DNA of 64,000 nt from Pyrus communis (GCF_963583255.1 NC_084811.1:18432088-18496087), one strand, 5' to 3'. Shown: positions 1-12,494, numbered from the stretch's first letter. Numbers and translations are program-made. The notes: a model not told the origin generated them from the letters alone.

Positions 1-579
1 AAACCTTGCTGTACATATTGCGTTCTGTTCGTTATACATACTTGGTATGGTTGTAACAGACATTTATCTTTGTTAGAGTTGCGTGTAACTACGGTTATTA
101 TTTTGTTTATGTGTATGGTACCATTTGAGTTGTTGTATAGAGATTTTACGCACAGTACATGTTTGACAGACGAGTATTACGAACAGGAATACGAATAATT
201 GGGATTACGATGTAGCAATATTGTGTTCTATTGACTTTGTCGCCAAAAGGGTAGTGTGTGAGCGCAATTGAGGCTTAAATCAGACGATATACGCGTGTAT
301 TTCCCCAATGAGGGGGCATGATGGTAATAATGCACCCTCAGGAATTTCTTACTTGCTTATCGAGATAATAATGAGTTGTTGGTATTACGGGGCTGCAAAC
401 TGTAATATCGATAACTTATTCGTTGGGTTCGTTAATCAAGTGGGCAAGTACTCTCATCTACTTTAGTATTTTTATTTATTGTTTGGGCTTGACCCAAAGA
501 TACTACACGCATATCTTCGGAGTACGTGACGGAATGACAATCTCTTTTGGGGACGAAATTTTTTTTAAGGTGGGTAGAT
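1..579 (+). mobile_element. 3' end of the internal region of a gypsy-type LTR retrotransposon
   Basis: This stretch ends with a GGGGACGAAATTT-type motif (about 549-562), which commonly closes the pol region of plant Ty3/gypsy elements. A purine-rich tract (AAGGTGGGTAGA, about 567-578) follows directly before an LTR and can serve as the plus-strand primer site. No long ORF remains, so the region is decayed or non-coding. The rest of the element lies left of the window. Confidence 0.6.
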
Positions 580-3105
580 TGTAACAACCATTCCCTAATT
601 TTACGATTTTATTAATTTTAAAGGAGTGACTTGACGAAAATGCCCTTGATGCGAGATTGTTGACTTTTGTTGACCGTATTTTCGTAGCACGTATGACCTA
701 TCATTTTATTGTATTCTCGAAGTACTTAAAGTTACGAACACGTAGGCGTAAGAGGAATCGATATTAGAGTTACGATTGAGATTTTACGGAACTACGAATC
801 CGAAAAATACTTTTGTAAAAATTACTATTTATTATTTTATATATTTCTCATAATTATTATATTATTATTTTAATAATATTTTATTATTATATTATTATTT
901 TAATATTATTTGGGGGATATTTTAATAATTTAATAATATTTTTAGGCCCGTGGGACCTACACCTCCCCCAAGCATTCCCTTCATTTTCTATCGTGTGTCT
1001 CCTTCTTCTCCAACAAATCTGGATCTATCTCTCTTCACTCAAGCTCTCATCTCAGCTTCATCTTGTGTCTTTCTTTGTTAGTGCAGAGAATCATGCAAAC
1101 CCGAACACCATCACTCGTCGGCTCTGGTGAGCCAAATCGTCAAACCAACATACCTTGTCATTCCCCATACCTGTGTTAAACTCAAATCTTCCATCAAACC
1201 TAGACCAGACCTTACGCATCACTGTAGCATCGTTTCTATTCGACGAGTTCTCCACGATCTCGACCAAGGTAAGCCTCAGGACTTCCTCGATCTTTCCCTT
1301 GTTGTCTGAGTTTACTTTTGAAGTTACGCGCATGTTTTGGTGGTGTTCAAGGTAGAAAAACCTTGGGGACAATTTTCCAAAAAACTGGTAGGAAAAACCG
1401 TGGCTATCCGACCACTTCAAACCAACTTCTTGGCCAACACCGACCATGACTGAGCTACCAATAGGTATGGATTGACTCCCTACATTTCTAGCTTCAAGTT
1501 GGTTTTTATATCGTCGATTTTGGTGGTGAATCGAGCTAGATATTAGCCCTGGAAGTTGCCCCAGAAATCAGGCCGAACATATGCTTCACGAAGACGGTGA
1601 GTACTATTGTACTCACGAGTGCTTAGGCTACACGTGGTGCTTCAGTGCTCGGGGCGTGGAGCACATGCGCCTTCCAGGAGTTACTATGCTCCACTGCCGT
1701 CCACGGCAGACGCTGACAACTTTTCCAACTAACTTTTCGGTGACTCAATTCGGCGCGTGGCCTTTTGGGCCACCATCCAGTGGCAATGTGTAGGGGAACC
1801 TGAGGTCCCTCTTTAAGTTTCTCAACGTGCCAAATTTGAATCAGCCGTTCGTTTTCCAAAATTCAACCATTTTAAAATAGTTTCTTTATTTGTCATACTT
1901 TGTACAAAAACGCGTTTATACGTTAGTAGGTCATATATTTACGTAAATGGTTTCGTTTCTAGGTGAAACACATTGCAATGATCTTCAATGCCCATGAAGT
2001 TGGTTCGACTTGACGACATGATTTGTGAATGGATCTTTTCTTTTAAATACTATATATATTTATCTAGTTTCTATATATATGTTTAATAAAGAATTTACTA
2101 CGTATACCTAGATTAGATTAACATTTATAAGAATTAGCGAAATGACGAAATTTATGAAAGTATGCTAAATCCTACTGGATGCACAGGTATGTGTACTATT
2201 ATGAACTTTTATATACGGCCATGATCAATATTTTATTTGAATAGTATGTTGTTGACTAGATTTATCGAATCACTGTGGTATGACTATATTTACGTTGTAT
2301 GCTCATCGTGTGCTACACTGGTGTTTGTACTCGCCTAGGCCAGGGCTAGACTTCACGTGTATGTTCACATCACACCGTACGCTCACTTTGGATCCATTGT
2401 AGGTGCCAGTCCTGTCCTAGATTGCTATAGGCAATTAGGATTCGTATGCAATTCGCATAGTGCCAATCTTCACGTGATTGTAATACTAGAGCGTAATTCA
2501 TTATTACATCCAGTCATGTTCATGTCAGAATAACTCTACATGAACTCGTGTGTCAGTATATGTCGATGAGCACTCGATATGATATGTTTGTCTATGTGAG
2601 ATTATGTGATTTCCAGACGTTAGATGTTTCTTTATGAAATATATTATGACACAATGAATTCTTGAGAAGTTGCGGGTCATGGTAAGTATTTCCATACTAT
2701 GTGTAGTATGTATATTTGGAAATTATACTTGTTTTACGGTGAGGGGTTATTACGTTTTGAAAAGGTTTTACAAAGTTTTATTTTTTCGGCCCACTCACCT
2801 TTGTTTTTGGCCCTCCAGGTTTTAGTAGCTGAGCTTTCATATCGACGGGGATTATTGGCAATCTTGGTATTGGAGATTACCTTCAATGGTATAATTCTCA
2901 ATGTACTCTACTGTACTTTACTTGTGCTCTACATAACGTGTGAATTGGGTTTGCTCACAAGCGCACTCTTCTATTTAGGCACTTTTAGGTTTAAATTTAT
3001 CCACATTTTTCACATCACTACACTTTATGGCTTCATCACCTCCTCATGTCTGCCAATACAGCTTGATTTAAAGTCCAGATGGACCTCCTAGGTCAGGGTG
3101 TGTCA
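580..3105 (+). mobile_element. 3' LTR of a gypsy-type retrotransposon (about 2.5 kb)
   Basis: The LTR begins TGTAACAACC right after the polypurine-like tract and ends GGTGTGTCA, giving TG...CA ends. Its distal third shares colinear blocks with the solo LTR at 6268-8475: the CTTCACGTGAT...ACTAGAGCGTA block (about 2470-2493 against 7772-7800) and the block from TTTTACGG to CTCCAGGTTTTAGT (about 2733-2826 against 8087-8184). The two therefore belong to related LTR families. Short ORFs inside it look like chance. The right-hand target duplication should be TATGT (3106-3110), but its partner is outside the window. It could also be a solo LTR, but the polypurine tract in front argues for a 3' LTR. 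Confidence 0.7.
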
Positions 3106-3420
3106 TATGTGGTTAATGATGTAATTTTATTGAAGACAAAAAAAAAAAAAAAATTGAATCTCCCAGCTAAATGTCATTGCTGAGTTTTTTATAATTCATT
3201 ATTTATTTTTTATGGAATTATAATTAATTATCTAGAACTCTAGCATGAAGCGGTTTTAATTATAAGTAATGCTAAAGAGGTAGTACAATGTCGTCTCCTT
3301 AACATTTTTCTTTGATTATATATTTATCACCATTACCTCATGTTATTTATGTTGTGGATATGCCTATGTTAAGATTGTCAAATGTTTATTTAGGAAAATA
3401 GCAATAATAACATGAATTCT

Positions 3421-3476
<56 letters not shown>

Positions 3477-6267
3477 TATATATTACTACTATGGAGAGAG
3501 AGTCGGATGCATAAGAAAGAGTACATACATGTCTAATCAATGCAGCTACAAGCACATATAACATGGAAGTTCAAATAAAAAAGATGCTTCAAATAAATTA
3601 ATATTACGTGACAACGTAAGATGTGCACTACATTAATTAGGACTATTAGGAAGATTGAGTAAAGTAATATTTCCTTAAACATTTCGGGTGGATGAATACA
3701 GTTGGTATATTATATTATATAATGTCCTATAAAATCAAAATGATGTACCTAATTAGAATGACCAAAAAACATTTGTTGGAGGCATGTTTTTAGAGGGGTA
3801 AATTTCCTGGCAAATGCCATCACTAGTGTTGGTTTTTTCGTTGATTATTTTAATGTTTGAGATAAAACTTTTTCTTTGACGGCTTTCTTTTTTTAGTGTA
3901 CTCAAACGGATTGCCCTAGGGGTTTTGCTCTTTAATGAAGTTTTTTTCTATCAAAAAAAAAAAAAAACATTTTGGTTTAAATTAAAACGATTGAAATGAG
4001 TTTAGTAAGAAAATAAATGGGACATGCACACTAAAAAGAGATTGATTAAATTGGCTTTAATTCATTTAATCCAAATTAATAGAGTTCATGGTGAAACAAT
4101 ATGTATGTAATAGTCTAAGCTATGATCATAATAGATCATGATGAGTGCCCACTACACATAATATGTGGTACCCGAGATCAACTTCAGGTAACTTCTTTTA
4201 GACATGGAGAAAAAACAAATTGATGAAGGTAAAGTGGGAAGGGGGACCATGAAGGCATGAACCAGGAAAAGCCCTGAGACATGGAAGAAGAGAGACCATA
4301 CACACGCGCACACACACACACACGCCATATATATGTATTGCCTTTTAATGGAAGGCATCCCCCTTTTTTAAAGAAATTGAGGACTAGTTATGAGATTCAT
4401 TTTATATCAAACTTTAATGACTCGAATCGTTTATTTTGTAGTTTTGATTCGGAGATAATCCTTGCAAATTAAAATTCAATTGAATCTGAAACCATTTACC
4501 GATTTAATTGCTATGATGAAATTTCAATGTTTCTTAGAACATAGTGTTCGTCATTTTCTTGAACTCAAATATTTCTAAGTAAGTAATGCTAGGGAGACTA
4601 AATTTATAAACAAAATTTGCAAACCAAATGATGTGTCACCAATATAAAATGAGCACATTTATCAAGCTTAAGTGATCATTCAACTATCAACTTAGACCAT
4701 CTCCAAAATAGATGTTAAATTTTAAACATAAAATTTAAATTTGAAGACTTATGTGGCACATTAATCTTTATTTATTTATGATTATTTTGTTCCCCAACCA
4801 ATATGTTAAATTTAAACAATTATTTATTACATCATTTACTTTTTGTAGTTGTAATTAGTATTTTAAAACAAAAGATAAGTATAAAAATTATGAAAAGCAT
4901 TTATTAATTACAAAAAATGGATTTGAAGCTGCTGTCAAATTTGACGGCAACTTCCTCTGTCTTTTCATGTCATGCCATATAGGAATTGGCATTTCGGTTG
5001 GAAAACACTATTGATGTCTTTTTTAACTATTATTGCTGATGTGGACTATTTGATATCTCATTTAGAAATGTTCTTACATATCTTTTTTTACAATATAAGA
5101 TGAACGAACACGATTTGAGAATTCTCAGGATCCTCGTAAAGAGGATCCGGATAGGATCCTGGGGAAATCAGTATTCGTTTTGCCTGTCAATAAGTTGTAC
5201 GTGACAAGCCATGTGGTGAGGTAATCGAAGATGCCTGCTCTGTCAAACTCTGCTAGCAATAAGCCAATTCGCATTTCATGATAGCATGCCCACTAACTAT
5301 GCACACGTTTTCCTTTTGCTTTATCGCAGTGAAAAGGAATGTGATTTGACCGATTTCTCGATTCATGAATATATGACGTATCGATAAATGGTTATTTGTA
5401 AGAGTGAATGTTTAAGTTCTGCTACCCTTTCTCCCCCTTGTCTTTAATGATTTACTGAAAGCGTATGAGCTGCTAATAATCTGTTGATCGTGATTATACG
5501 GTGACAAAATCATCAGTAATAATCTTTTGATCGTGATTATATTTTGTGACAATTATTAATTAATAAAATGAGCTGCTAATTAATAAGAAGTAAGAACTAC
5601 TAATCAACAAGTCAACAACAATGCATGTGACAGGATCTCAGAATCGATATGTATTGGTCCATGAGTTTGAACGTAAACAATTATATGTCATGCAGGCGTT
5701 GGTAGGGTTACGATGTCATATGATGAAATACATGAAATGAGAACATGCAAGGTTCCTGGGGGGCCTGCTGTGGTGGACAACCAGTAATGTCACAAATGAT
5801 CGACCACGGCCAAACTGCGAATATATGGCCTACTTCTGTCCATACATCTCTTACTCTTACCACCTAGTGTTGAATATATTAGCTTGACGAAAAACTTTTC
5901 GGTTCTTCGAAATCTTTTAACAGATTAAAAACTCCAGATAAAATATTTCCGAGTATACTAGAAAATCTATCTGTATCTGCGGTCGTCTTCTATATAATAA
6001 TTGTGAGGGGGAGGGGGTTTTCAATGGGGTCTGGCCAATTTTCGTGCCAAGTGATTGGTTGGTGGCTTAAGCTTGCATGCATGTTCAGTTGTATATTTCA
6101 GATCCATAGTAATGTTTATTAGGATTACTGAGAAAGTTCAGCTAAGAACTTAGAATGTTCTCCTTATTTATAGCACTTTAGTTTGAACTTAGAAACGTAT
6201 ATCTTATCCTTTTTAAGATTTCTAAGTGCTAATTGTAAAACGCACTTCAGCATATATTTCGCATTGG
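3106..6267. other. Intergenic region without a recognisable gene
   Basis: AT-rich sequence with poly(A) runs near 3138 and 3954, a CT/CA microsatellite and a short CA run near 4303-4322. There is a MITE-end-like piece at about 4584-4690 (AGTAATGCTAGGGAGAC...), similar to the ends of the element at 9805-9977. Near 5125-5162 lies a cluster of GGATCC-containing inverted motifs that recurs near 13383-13428 and 14190-14218, probably remnants of one MITE family. At 5468-5585 a motif with GATCGTGATTATA is imperfectly repeated. I see no coding region. Confidence 0.5.
3424..3475. repeat. Compound CT/CA microsatellite
   Basis: About 18 CT units (3424-3459) run directly into about 8 CA units (3460-3475), followed by a short TATATA tract. 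It is likely length-polymorphic. Confidence 0.9.
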
Positions 6268-6379
6268 TGTGACATCTCGTCCCGGGATTATTAAAACGTA
6301 CTAGTGAAATGACATTTTAGCCCCTAGTTCGTTTCGTTATTTTGTTGGTGGGTGGTGTGGTGTTGGCATGTGTTGGGCC

Positions 6380-6450
6380 ACACACACACACACACACACA
6401 CATACACTGTCCCTATCTCTCTCCCTCTGTCTTCTCCCTGTCTCTCTCTC
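6380..6450. repeat. CA and CT microsatellites inside the solo LTR
   Basis: About ten CA units are followed by CT-rich sequence. They create two overlapping low-complexity ORFs on opposite strands, which are not genes. Confidence 0.85.
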
Positions 6451-6964
6451 CCCCGAGCTCCCATTTCCACTGTAAACGTACGGACACACACCAAGAACCA
6501 TTATACCGTAGCAGATTGAGGAAACCAAGGGTGCAGTTGTGATCGTGAGGTCGAGGGGAGCACGAATATACCCTTTTCAGGTAAGAACATCGACGTTTTC
6601 ACGTCGATTTCTTAAACTCCGATTTGAGTACTGTTCATGCAACATTAATTTACTTAGTTTTTGGACATTTGAAGCTTGTAGATGTGTTGGTGAGGTCCCA
6701 AGGAGCTTGGGAGTGCATCGTTGGACGGATTTGGACGTCGAAATCACGAACTGTAAGTTTGGCCGAATTTTCATATTTTGGAAAGTTTGATTCCGTTGTT
6801 TTTAGGCTCTAAAACTAGTCCAACGTGGTAGTTGAGGTTTAGGGCTTCATTTTGGTATAAAATACGTGAAAAATGGATGAAAAACGACGGAGAATAGTGA
6901 GTTTTAAACTTTCCCAGTTTTCCGGTGGCCGGAGTCCGGCGAGGTTAGATCGGAGAAGAAAGGA

Positions 6965-6994
6965 GAATATTCCGTTAAGTTTAACGGAATATTC
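6965..6994. repeat. Palindrome in the solo LTR
   Basis: Two 14-base arms (GAATATTCCGTTAA and its complement) are separated by two bases. A third copy of the arm lies about 30 bases further on (about 7022-7036), within an alternating series of GACGGCGTC-type motifs. As RNA this would form a stable hairpin. Confidence 0.8.
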
Positions 6995-8475
6995 CTAACG
7001 GCAGTGACGGCGTCAGTTAGGTTTAACGGAATATTCCTGACGGCGTCTGTTGACACCGTCAGTGTGCATGGCACGTGGCCGCGCGTGGGGGCGCGTAGGT
7101 CCGTGCCTTGGCCGGCGCGTGGGGGCACGTGCGGCGGAGGAAAATTATTCTAAAAATATGGTTGTGATCCTGAGGTTGTGTAGAGCACGTTGGTATATTC
7201 ATTTGTCCATTTTGAGCAATGTATGAGAAGTTATTACGAGAAGTTGGTTATGTGCTTTAAAGTTAACGTTTTTATAGTTGTTTCGCATCTAGGTGACACG
7301 TACCCCGAGGACGAGCGTGCACACGTGAGGCAGGGGGGCTACGACCCTTCTACATACCAGTGAGTGGGCTTTTGTTTTCCGTATATACCTATATACATTT
7401 ATATTCCCAGAAATTGATTTAAAAAGGGTTATTTGCCTTATGCCATGCATGTTATTATTATCGTTTATGCATCATTGCACGCATTAGTAGTGGCATACAT
7501 ATATATGCATATTGGGTGCTGTGGACGCACAGGTAAGTGCCAGGTAAGTGGTATTCATATTTACTTTCAGCAGTAGTTTGAGAGACTTAGAGAGCTCATA
7601 ACATGCACCCCCGGTGTTAGTGCTCCCGCCCAGAGTAGGGCACAGTCCTTCACGTGATGTTCACCTCCCGCACCACACGCTCAGCTTGGATCCAAGTTAG
7701 CTGCATAGGCCTGTCGTACAGACCACATTAGGTGGTTCCGACTCGTAGGTGACTCGCGATTATTCGCACAGCCTTCACGTGATCGTAGCACTAGAGCGTA
7801 TATATATGTTACACCCAGGCCTGTCGTACAGACCACCTTGAGTGGTTCCGACTCGTGGGCAGGTTCAGTTATAGAGTTGAGATTTGAGCTCTAGATGCAG
7901 CCGTACAGGTCACGTTAGGTGACTCCGGCTGCCAGATGTTATGATGTTGATATGATTTATACCTGGGCACTTACATTCATTATGAGGCTTTGGCATGGCA
8001 TATCTTGAGCATGATTGGCATACCCTTGAGCATGTTTGGCATGTTTATACATACGTTTATATGTATATTTTCTAGGAAGTATACAGGTTTTACGGCGAGG
8101 GGTTAGAAAGTATTTTATAAATGGTTTTCGAAAGCTTTGTTTTTCCCCACTCATGCTTTTGTTTTGCGCCCCTCCAGGTTTTAGTTGCTTAGCAGTTGCG
8201 GTGGTTTCCCCAAAGGACTTTTCGGCGTTTCTGACAGACACTCACCATTGTAGGGTCGCCTTCGGGCGTACTACTGTTGTCGTTTTTCGTTTGGGCTGCT
8301 ATAGATCTGCTCTGAAATTGTATCTCACTTACTAGCACTTGTTTTAGTACTTCGTATGCTAGTTTTAATTTATTCGTACTTTTATATTACTACTTTATTA
8401 GCTTCCGCACGTGCACATGGCTACGTCACCTTGGTGTGACGGCCAGCACGCTCCGATCTCGGTCGGGGTGTGTCA

Positions 8476-9363
8476 ATTGGACTGGGCGTTGTGGTGCTAC
8501 CTTATCCGAACTTGACCCATTAATTCGGATAATAGGACCTGTTCCGATAGTGTCAAAGAAAATATATTTTAAATCAATAAATAATAAAAGAAAAACGTAA
8601 TACTAAAAACCTAAGTGAGATCAAAGAATTCAACAGTAAAGACTTAATATCACATAAGTGAGATCAAATCATTTGGCTATTGTTGTAGTAGGGCTTTTAA
8701 TAATTTTTTAATTTATGTAGAATTGTGAAAAATATATAATAAAAAAATACTTGAAGACCCTTTTAGTTTCGGAGAAACCCTCGAGTCGGATTCTTGTGTG
8801 TGCGAGGCTTTCCTTCTTATTCTCTTTCGATTTCATCATCTTTCAATTTGAACTTGAGGGGTTAGGGTTTGCGAATTTATCCAAATCAAGGCCAACTAGA
8901 TTTATGATAAATTTCAGGAATTGGAAAGGTTTCACGTTGAATTTGGATTCTTTTGGGTCGGGCTGTGAATTTGTTGATGGATACGGAAGATTGTGAGGCT
9001 GGGGCTGATGGCCAAGATTCGGGTGCAATTTTGTTGGAGTAGTCGAGGACGGAAGAGGGAGATAAATTTTTTTACTTTTTATTTTTATTAATTTATTAAT
9101 TTTAAATTTTTTAATATACATATAGGCCCATATTAACACGTGACATCCAGTTATTCTTCATATAGACGCCACGTCATAGGTTCACGGTTATTTTAATAGA
9201 TAACTTAACAGATATATGAAAATGTCTCTGAATTATAATTTTAGTTACCAGATTGGGACCAAAAAAAAAAAAAAAAAACTTAATGTATGAAATGTTGAAA
9301 ATAAAAAAAAACTTTAAGGTAGTAAAATGAGATTAGTTTTAGTTTTTGATATTCTAATAATTT
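8476..9363. other. Intergenic, no recognisable gene
   Basis: A short ORF near 8751-8996 has no domain I recognise and sits in TA-rich sequence with an A-run at 9261-9278. Nothing else stands out. Confidence 0.4.
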
Positions 9364-9524
9364 AAAGGGAACTTTAACTAAAAAGTCACGATACTGTTCA
9401 TTTCAATGAAAAGTCATATTTTTACACTAAAAATTCAATCATAGTATTATTTATTTTACTTTTTATTTTATTTTTATTGTTAAAATTCAAATATTTCAAA
9501 CATTTTTTTATTAATTTTTCTTAA
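9364..9524 (+). mobile_element. MITE, same family as the copy at 51210-51370
   Basis: The sequence runs from AAGGGAACTTTAAC through GTTCATTTCAATGAAAAGTCA to TTAATTTTTCTTAA. The block at 51210-51370 carries the same order of motifs on the opposite strand, including TTTTTACACTAAAAA, TCAATCATAGTA and a TTTTATTGTTAAAA-type motif. Two copies 42 kb apart, one of them inside a gene intron, mark a dispersed short repeat of about 160 bp. No coding capacity. Confidence 0.7.
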
Positions 9525-9804
9525 TTTAACTGATTTTCTCGTATGATGCTGGTATAATTCGACATGACAAGACTGGGAAGAGGGAAAATTCGTTAAATTT
9601 GAGTCCATCGTAGTTGGTGGAGCCGAGCAACATGGGATCAATGGATCAACAATCATGTCTGGCAACGGCAGGTTATGTCTCCAATGTGGTACTGGCCCTA
9701 CAAGTTTAACAAGTGTGGATTGTGAGTGACAGGTTGTACAACAAAAAATAAAAGTGTGTCTGGGAATCTTTTCTACAAATAACAGAAACAAAATGGCTGT
9801 TCTA

Positions 9805-9977
9805 AGATAATGTTACGAAAATCAAACTTTATAAATAAAATTTTTAAAATAAAATGATGCGTTTGTTGACAATTAGATTATTAATTAAGTATTAATTAAC
9901 ATGATTATTTTTTTATTGGTAATACATTATTTGATTTATAAATTTAGTTTAAAATTTTAGTCTTCCTAGCATTATCT
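9805..9977. mobile_element. MITE with AGATAATG...CATTATCT ends
   Basis: The ends are inverted copies: AGATAATGTTACG on the left matches the complement of CTAGCATTATCT on the right, and the similarity extends inward through an ATTTATAAA-type motif. It is about 173 bp and AT-rich. Related partial copies occur near 4584-4690 and 22606-22737. No coding capacity. Confidence 0.65.
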
Positions 9978-10200
9978 GACAAATTATTTGTTGCATCGTG
10001 TTCCAACTTCCATTTTAAAGACAGAACATAAGCTTTTTTTTTTTTTTTTCCTCCAATTTGTGGTTTTTTTTTCCTTTCTAAATTTCGTTGGATGAACATG
10101 TTTTCTTTGTGTTGGAAGGATGAACAAATTTTTAAAAATTTAAATTTTGTGGATCAAATTGTATATACTTTAGGTGTCGTTTAATACATATTTCATTAAT

Positions 10201-10398
10201 GGATCCAGACCTCTCTGGATCTAAGGATCTTGAACATAGTGATCAATTGATCTGGTTTGTTGAAATTTGATCCAACGGTTATAATTATTATAATTTTTAG
10301 TGGAACCCCCTGATTGTAGCCTTTGGATCAAATTTCAATGGGCCGGATCAACTGATCCCTAGGATCAGAATCCTTAGATCCGGAGAGGATATGGATCC
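10201..10398. mobile_element. MITE with long inverted ends (GGATCC...GGATCC)
   Basis: The left end (GGATCCAGACCTCTCTGG, then ATCTAAGGATC) is matched in inverted form by the right end (CCTTAGATCCGGAGAGG, then ATATGGATCC). The middle contains AACGGTTATAATTATTATAA, which is shared with the similar element at about 31090-31283. The whole unit could fold into a long hairpin. Confidence 0.7.
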
Positions 10399-10936
10399 TT
10401 CATTAATTTGTTTAGTAATTGTTTTTAGTTTTTATAAAAATAAAAACTGAAAGCTAAGTTTGCAAGCATTCAATTGTATTTATTTTAAACATTTTAAAAT
10501 AGTTACTAAATAAGTTATCAATTTTAAAATTGAAAATTGAAAAACATAAAATAAAAAATTGAAATGATTATCAAACGGGTCTATAATTCTAGAAATTGAA
10601 ACACATTTGTACCAAATATTTTTTGAGGAAATATGATGATAATGAAAAACTTCAGTTCCTCAGTAGATTCATAAATTGTGATTTTTTTTTTTAATACATA
10701 GAATATTATCTATACTAACGAATGAGAGAATGGGTTAAGCCTCATATGGGCTAGCCATGATAGTTTTATTCAAAATCGCCTTTGAATATAATAGGAATAC
10801 CACTAAACCGTAGTACTAACTGGTCCAACCTTTATTTTTTACGAATGCTAATTTAGACATGATAGGATAAGACGACTCAAAAAGGGCACAAATAATTGTA
10901 TTTTACTTCTTTTTTTCCTCTGCCAAATTGTATTTT

Positions 10937-11210
10937 TGTCACATCCCCGCCTGGGGTCCACCACATCCCGAGCCTGCTCCACCACTGTAGCACGATAATA
11001 TTGTCCACTTTAGGCCCCAACCACGCTCACATGGTTTTGTTTATGGGAACTCACACGAGAACCCATCATGGGAGTGCTCTCGCACGCTGATCGCTTAACT
11101 TCGGAGTTCCCATGGAACCCGAAGCCAGTGAACTCCCAAAATGCCTCATGCTAGGTAGGGATGAGAATATATATATAAGGATCACTCCCTAGGCGATGTG
11201 GGATCTTACA
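10937..11210 (-). mobile_element. Solo LTR of a Cassandra TRIM retrotransposon (TSD ATTTT)
   Basis: On the - strand the unit starts TGTAAGATCCCACATCG and ends GGGGATGTGACA. It is flanked by ATTTT on both sides (10932-10936 and 11211-11215). Its centre (about 11040-11125) carries a 5S-rRNA-like block on the - strand, GAACTCCGAAGTTAAGCG, then a degenerate GCGAGAG...ATGATGGGTT part. This block is the hallmark of Cassandra, a terminal-repeat retrotransposon in miniature that took RNA polymerase III promoter elements from 5S genes. The length (274 bp) fits one LTR, and no internal region or second LTR is present. Confidence 0.85.
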
Positions 11211-11229
11211 ATTTTACTTGAATTAATAT

Positions 11230-11909
11230 AGAGTATTTATCAAATATAGCCAAAAATTAACTCTTAATTTCAAAAATATCACTTTTATAAAAACTTTCAA
11301 ATATATCCAAAATTTCACTTAAATAGGCACAAATACCCTCAAATTTAACAATTAAATAAATTAAAGGTTTTTTAGCTATTGTCGCCTCAGGTTTCGGTCC
11401 AACTTCACCTTCACTTCTACACTCCACCACCACAACCTTATCCCCTTAGACCCAACTCATCACCGACATTGAGCACCGTCGCAGTTACCGAAAGTGGGAG
11501 CAGCAAAATTTTAATCATGCCTTCAACACCTTTTTTCTTTCTAATATCATTTTTAGTTTTAAATATAGAAATAGTTTTTAAAGTTAATACACATATCATT
11601 ATATGATTGTATTTGTGAGACCCACATGGTGCCACATCATTACACTAACAGAACAATTGACAGATTTTTCACGAAAAAACTAAAATGATCACGATGGACA
11701 AATTCAAGGAAAGATTAAAATAATTCATGATAAACAAATTCAAGAACACTACTATTGATTATCATTAATTATTGAGGACCAGATTAAGGAGTTATGTCAA
11801 AGTCACGAATCATTTTGGCTAAAAAGCCTTTAATTTATTTTATTGTTAAATTTGAGAGCATTGGTATCTATTTAGGTGGAATTTTGACTATATTTGATAG
11901 ATACAGTGT
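11230..11909. mobile_element. Non-autonomous DNA transposon with long terminal inverted repeats
   Basis: The left 130 bases (TATTTATCAAATATAGCCAA ... AAATTTAACAATTAAATAAA, about 11232-11365) are matched in inverted form by the right end (about 11815-11909). The match includes TTTAATTTATTTTATTGTTAAATTTGAG and CTATATTTGATAGATAC. Long inverted ends around a 400-bp unique core suggest a Mutator-like MITE. I did not find a clear target duplication. ORFs in the core are short and unconvincing. Confidence 0.65.
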
Positions 11910-12295
11910 TTTGGATCAAGAAAAATAATACCATAACATGTTGAGTAATTTTAGGAGCAATTATTTTCTCCACACTATAATAAAGGTGATCAGTCTCTTT
12001 CCAAATGTTGGATTTCTTCTAACTGGTTTATAACTCCACCTTTTACCTAGAATCGTGATAATTTTTTAAAGTATCACGTTAAATTGAAAATATTACATTG
12101 CATTTGGATGATAAAATTTTAAAAAGTTAAGGAATTTTAAAATAAAAAAATTGAATGACCGGATTTTACTTTTCAGAATTAGTGAATTCTTCTGTTTGGT
12201 TAACCTAAAAGGAGAACAGTATTTAAATACGGATTATATTGTGCGTATAGGATCATTAATATATAAATGTGATATAGTAGTTAAGAAATATGCTA
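11910..12295. other. Intergenic, AT-rich
   Basis: No gene or recognisable repeat is seen between the inverted-repeat element and the GGT array. Confidence 0.4.
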
Positions 12296-12494
12296 GTAGT
12301 GGTGGTGGTGGCAATGGTGATGATGGTGGGTGGTGGTGGCGGCAGTGATGATGGTGAGTGGTGGTGGTGGCGGTGGCGGTGGCGGTGCTGGTGCTGGTGA
12401 TGACAGTGGGTGGTGGCGGCGACATTGGCGGGGGAGACACCAGTATGGGTGGTGACGGCAGCCATGATGGTGACAATGATGGTGGTAGCCACTC
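12296..12494. repeat. GGT/GAT/GGC trinucleotide repeat array
   Basis: About 200 bases are built almost entirely from GGT, GAT, GGC and GCT units with a strong G-over-C strand bias. The long His/Pro-rich and Gly-rich ORFs on both strands here are products of the repeat. The G-rich strand has many GG runs and could form quadruplex-type structures. Confidence 0.85.

Larger units (their letters stand above)
6268..8475 (+). mobile_element. Solo LTR of a gypsy-type family (2.2 kb, TSD ATTGG)
   Basis: The element starts TGTGACATCTCG and ends GGGGTGTGTCA. It is flanked on both sides by ATTGG (6263-6267 and 8476-8480), the 5-bp duplication expected of an LTR element. No internal region adjoins it, so it is a solo LTR left by recombination between two LTRs. 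Its distal half is colinear with the LTR at 580-3105. It contains a CA/CT microsatellite (about 6380-6450) and a near-perfect palindrome at 6965-6994. Small ORFs are not conserved in type and look like chance. Confidence 0.85.

Noticed and set aside
10937..11210. A 5S rRNA gene on the - strand
   Set aside because: Only part of a 5S-like sequence is present and it is embedded in a 274-base unit with LTR ends and an ATTTT duplication, so it is a Cassandra LTR rather than an rRNA gene.
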